A program made the translations under genes and the position numbers. The notes below the pieces were generated by a model that saw only the letters and a program-made list of their open reading frames with translations, was not told the DNA's origin and ran no database searches. From NCBI GenBank assembly GCA_020466095.1, contig CM035808.1, positions 6,925,633-6,989,632 of the forward strand: a DNA stretch of 64,000 bases, given 5' to 3'. This DNA is from Chlorops oryzae. Its lineage: Eukaryota; Arthropoda; Insecta; Diptera; Chloropidae. Shown here piece by piece: positions 59,738 through 64,000 of this stretch; the stretch's first letter is position 1, and each line of letters opens with the position of its first letter.

Positions 59738-60528
59738 ACAATATTAAAAGTACGACCATTTTTTTAAATAGGACGCTTTTTAATAGTATTTTACCATTAA
59801 AAAAATTACATTGTATACAATTTTTTATGATACGAATTGAGGTTTGATAATCTTCTTGAATTTAATAATCAAAGATCGCTGCAACGATGATTGGACTATA
59901 CCACAAGAAAATTTAACCCACTATCTCCTATTTTTTGGTTTAAGATTGGCTTGGAAGATTTTTTGAACAAAAACAGTTCAACACTGAATACTATTAGGTA
60001 CATTTTATGACTCTGTGATGAATGTAAAATTGAGAGCATTATCAAAGGGTAATTTTTAATTTTTCTTCTGATTTTGGGTAAAAAAAAATTTAACTCTTCC
60101 ATAGCAAAACAGTATCAAGGACCGCTGGGATGCAGTAAGCGTTATTAGAAGAACTTTTTCAGTTATGTGTTTTCTTTATTTTGATTTTAAAAAATTTGCA
60201 ACAAAATTCATACCAGAAGGGGACCTATACCCCAAAAATGTCAAAAAGAGGTCATAAAATAGTACAATTTTTGAGAATTTCGCTATTTTTATCTACTAGA
60301 TGGAGTTTTTAGGTTAAGTTACCACTGTAGTCTTTTCTTCATGTCTCAGCTTAAACTTTCTTAAAGACAGCAAAACAAAATATTAAACAATTTACGAGAT
60401 ATAGCTATAAGTAAGTACGCAACTTAATACTCGGCCATACTTTTCAAGATCGATTCAAAATTGAACTGTAGCCACTTTAAGAAAACTAAAGATAGGAACT
60501 TAAATTACGAGAACTTTCAGGAATTGCA
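59738..60528. other. Gene-less AT-rich stretch
   Basis: Nothing recognisable. The frame at 59896-60102 has no domain. Confidence 0.45.
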
Positions 60529-60536
60529 GTTGTAAG

Positions 60537-61468
60537 TAGAGCTGGAGAAACAATCGATAGCACTATCGATACTATCGATGGTTTCAAACTATCGAAAACA
60601 TCGATGGTTTTTTGCGACTATCGATAGTTTAAAACCATTGATATTTACTTTGGCTTTGAAAAGGTGGTGCTGGAGATTTTTCCGAAATGGAGAGATCCCT
60701 AAAAACGTTCGCTCTCGATTATTGAAATGATCGATTTTTTGAGTAATCGATGATTTGAACTATCGATTATTGAAATTATCGATTTTTTGAAATACCGTTT
60801 ATTGAAACCATCGATTATTTGAATTATCGATTCTTTGAACTATCGATAATTTGAACCATTATTAAAATTATCGATTATTTGAATTATCGATTTTTTGAAC
60901 GATCGATTATTTGAATCAACAATTATTGAAATTATCTATTATTGAAATGATCGATTAATTTAACTACCGATTATTTGAATTATCGATTATTTCAATGATC
61001 GATTGTTTGAATTATCGATATTTCTGAAGCTTTAACGCGATATAATCGATAAATAAGACAAACTTACACACCTTCTTGTCACATCAAGTCGTGAAAATTC
61101 TTCAGAAATTCTGCGAGTCTTATGTGTCCGATTTTACAAAGCAAATGAGAATTATAGGCGTCATGCTAAGCTGCGGATACTATGGTTACAAATTATGCAG
61201 AATAGAGTAAGAAAGGCTTTAAAATTCGGCTCCATGTACCAATATATTACCACGTGATATTAATTGAGGAAGGATATTTTTGCACAATATATTATTAAAT
61301 TTAAAGTTTTTATAACAGCTCAAGCATACTTGATTGAAACCACGTGCAATTTTCCAACCAAATTAGTTGAAATTTTAAAATATGTCTTCCGATAGTACTA
61401 TCGATACTATCGACATTTCAGACTATCGACTATCGATGGTCGCAACTATCGATAGTTCTCCAGCTCTA
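60537..61468. mobile_element. hAT MITE with TAGAGCTGGAGAA ends, 932 bp
   Basis: Perfect 8-base duplication GTTGTAAG at 60529-60536 and 61469-61476. Ends TAGAGCTGGAGAAACAATCG and reverse-complemented TAGAGCTGGAGAACTATCGA. The left half of the interior is an array of ATCGATTATTTGAA-type units, and ACTATCGATA motifs lie inside both ends. No coding potential. Confidence 0.93.
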
Positions 61469-61476
61469 GTTGTAAG

Positions 61477-64000
61477 GAATGACTTATGTATATTTCGAAG
61501 ACCGCGTTTGAGTTAAGGACTTCGAAAGGACCAGGCAACCTCTCCTTCAGCCCATGCAACAAAAGATTTAAACTACCTGCTAAATATCTCTCATTGGCTC
61601 GGCTCTTCAACCAATATTTGGCTTTATGATTTCCAAAAGAATGTTCGTCATAAAATATTGATATAGGACAGGACACATAAAATACACACAACACACAAAT
61701 AAACTCACAGAAAAACTACATACATACTCGGATATTAAATTGATGTCCCACGCTTTTTTTTTTTTTTGATAAAATAAATACGCTTTTTATGTATGAATTT
61801 TTTTCATAAAGCCTTTCGACAATGCATTGTAATTGATCCGATATTGTAAATTTGATTCATTAACCCCAGAAGCGACGAATAACTAATTTGTTATTTTATA
61901 CTTATCACTTCATTTCGAAAGTATCAGGTTTGATAAGCTATCGATTTGAGTATAATGGCATCTAATTGTGGTTGTTGTTTGACGCCAGAAACTGTCAACT
62001 TGGGGGGAATCACTTACACAATTTAAGAAAATGCTATTAATAAACCGAATAAACCGAAAATCGAAAATGACAACAAAGGCACCTCACAACGATGAAGTGG
62101 GTTCAAATGACTCCAACATTCATGTACAAAGGCGAAGAGGAAAATTTTGTAATCAGAAAAACAAACTTACAAAATCAATATGCTTGAATGAAGTCTGCTA
62201 ATATTGAGAGGTCTAATCTTATCATTCAGAAACAAAAAACAAAAAAAAAGGGGACGAAATTCGGTTATCAAATTTCATTGAAAAGAAAAATTATTGGAAA
62301 TTTGATGTTGTAATTTATTATGAAGCGAAAGCGTCCGTTGTTTTAAGGGTGTATGAAGATGTTTTCTGTGCGTAAGGTTCATAAGAAATTGTAATAGAAA
62401 AAAAAGGATTCGCCATCTTTGCTCAATGGCGGGTAATTGCCACTCAAACAGTAGAGAATTCCTTCCTGTCTTGGAACAATAAAACTGGTCAAGAGACAAA
62501 TAAACTTGATATTTGCAAATTTCATAGGTCGTTGACCGGCAACAAAAGCTCAGGACATATGGAATGCATTTTCGGAAATGACTCCATTGAGGACGCATAA
62601 CAATTTCAGCCTACCATAAATCCTTTTTCCCGCGATTATTATTTACCTACTTGCGTGCAGACAAAACCAGATTTTTTTCTTACACTCGTCGTCGAACAGA
62701 CAGACAGACAAACCGACGAATAGACAACGCACACCGTCCTCATTTATAATGGCACTCCTTGCTATTGTTTCCGAAGAAAAGCAATGCATTTTACCATCCA
62801 ACTTATGCTCTCATGATCCGAATAAAAATGTTTGAACTTTTGAAAACAGAGATTAGCCCACCCTAAATTAGAGTACGAAGGAATTGCATGGGATTTTGCA
62901 CGTTTTTTTTTTGTCTTTCTTCCATTAAAAAAAAAAATAAATAAAAATTATATCAAAAGTTCATTTGAGTATAAGGAAAAAACCTCAACCGGTTTGCGAA
63001 ATTTATGACAAATGACGAGGCGCACAATACGGTTATGCCGGCTGCATTTTGAGTTCAATATTAACTACAATCAGAGTGCATATAAAGTACACGCCTCCCA
63101 GTTGGAAAAAAGTGAAAAGTGGCAATGCCTCTTAGTCTCATTCATGACGCCTCTTTCATGTGACGTTGTACGAAGCCATTTGAAACGGAGGGGGATCTCG
63201 CTACGCGGTAGTCACGTTCATGTCGATGATGACAGTATGACATTCCCTACCAGGTGGTTAGTCGATCGCGCATATGGCGATAACGTGTGCCTAGTGTAGC
63301 GCGTAATCATGAAAAATCTATAGTAGTAAACGAATTGAAATTCAAAGCTCGAACCCATGACGTTTGTCGTGTACCTCCACCGCTGGCTCTGCTCGAACTC
63401 CGATTGATTGACGGTTACTTTTGTCAGTCACTGTAATGCAAATTCATTTCTATATATTCATATAAATGCATATATACATACGTATATATATTTGTTTAAT
63501 TTTTTTTTATTTTGATACTACATAGTGCATTCGAAATTCGGTTCAGACGTGTCGTGTATCAATGAAAACGGGGTTGCTACTGTACGCGGTTGAGTTTGCA
63601 TAAAATCATTTTGAAAATGCATCGAACGAGTGCATTCGTTTGCACATTGTGCAACACACGTACGAGCGATACGATGGTACGATAAGAGTACTTCAAAGCC
63701 GATACTTGAGCTATATAAGACAATAAGAAGTAGAAAATTACAAAAATTGACACACATAACGAGATGTACGAGTATTGCTTGACGCTCTTCTCTTTATTGG
63801 CACTTTACTTGAAGGAAATTTGCATATTTAACGAAATTAAGAAAAGAAGTAGAATACCGAATAATGCCGTGTACTTCTGTTAGGTATGCTACGTACGTAC
63901 ATGCTCAAGAGCAATCGAACGAATTACACTTGTGTGCATTTAATTGCAGTCACTTGATTTTGAAGGGCATTTAATTGGGGGTAAGGAGTTAATTTTCTCC
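61477..64000. other. Gene-less, mostly unique stretch
   Basis: CAGACAGACAGACA near 62698-62710 and ATATACATACGTATATATA near 63470-63490. A lone TTAACCCCAGAAGCGACG near 61861 resembles one piggyBac end. Frames at 63012-63299 and 63518-63757 have no domains. Confidence 0.45.

Overview
This window looks like nuclear, non-coding DNA from a dipteran fly, probably a brachyceran with a large, repeat-rich genome. I infer this from three things. The DNA is strongly AT-rich, with CAA/CAG ('opa'-like) and ATGTATGT/ACATACAT microsatellites. It holds a decayed mariner transposase. It also carries many small transposon derivatives (MITEs) of the hAT, piggyBac, PIF/Harbinger, Tc1/mariner and pogo types. Species cannot be named from the sequence alone.

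Only two stretches have convincing protein homology. The first, at 27.4-28.1 kb on the minus strand, is a single-exon member of the Bax inhibitor-1 (TMBIM6) family. It is full length and has a TATA box and plausible initiators upstream, but one base is missing about a third of the way in. The second, at 54.9-56.0 kb on the plus strand, is a mariner (DD34D) transposase remnant with several frameshifts and stops. No other open reading frame shows recognisable domains or convincing coding character. I found no functional tRNA or rRNA, and no CRISPR.

Layout. 0-6 kb: AT-rich DNA with a piggyBac MITE, two 58-bp TA-flanked micro-elements and two other inverted-repeat elements. 6-11 kb: unique sequence and a 0.9-kb TATCAATA satellite. 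11.6-12.9 kb: a three-deep nest (pogo-like MITE inside a hAT MITE inside a TA-MITE). 13-18 kb: unique sequence, tRNA-like repeats and small MITEs. 18.2-20 kb: 11-bp phased A-tract arrays, one inside a hAT MITE that itself holds a Harbinger MITE. 20-25 kb: unique sequence, a long CT tract, a foldback element and a hAT MITE. 26.5-28.3 kb: a TA-MITE abutting the Bax-inhibitor gene. 28.3-39.5 kb: three copies of a repeat with TCGGACT arrays, plus a ~205-bp CCGGATAATCGGATA array. 41-42.2 kb: a TA-MITE and a hAT MITE. 44-47.8 kb: two inverted copies of a TIR element, a piggyBac MITE and another TIR element. 48.4 kb: a 32-bp tandem array. 51-52 kb: two more A-tract elements. 53.6-56.4 kb: TIR elements, pogo-like fragments, the mariner remnant and a tRNA-like sequence. 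59-61.5 kb: a TA-MITE and a 0.9-kb hAT MITE.

The most notable theme is structural. At least five otherwise different elements have interiors that are tandem expansions of the motif lying just inside their own terminal repeat. Target-site duplications (8 bp, TTAA, TTA, TA) and one empty site support the insertion calls directly from sequence.
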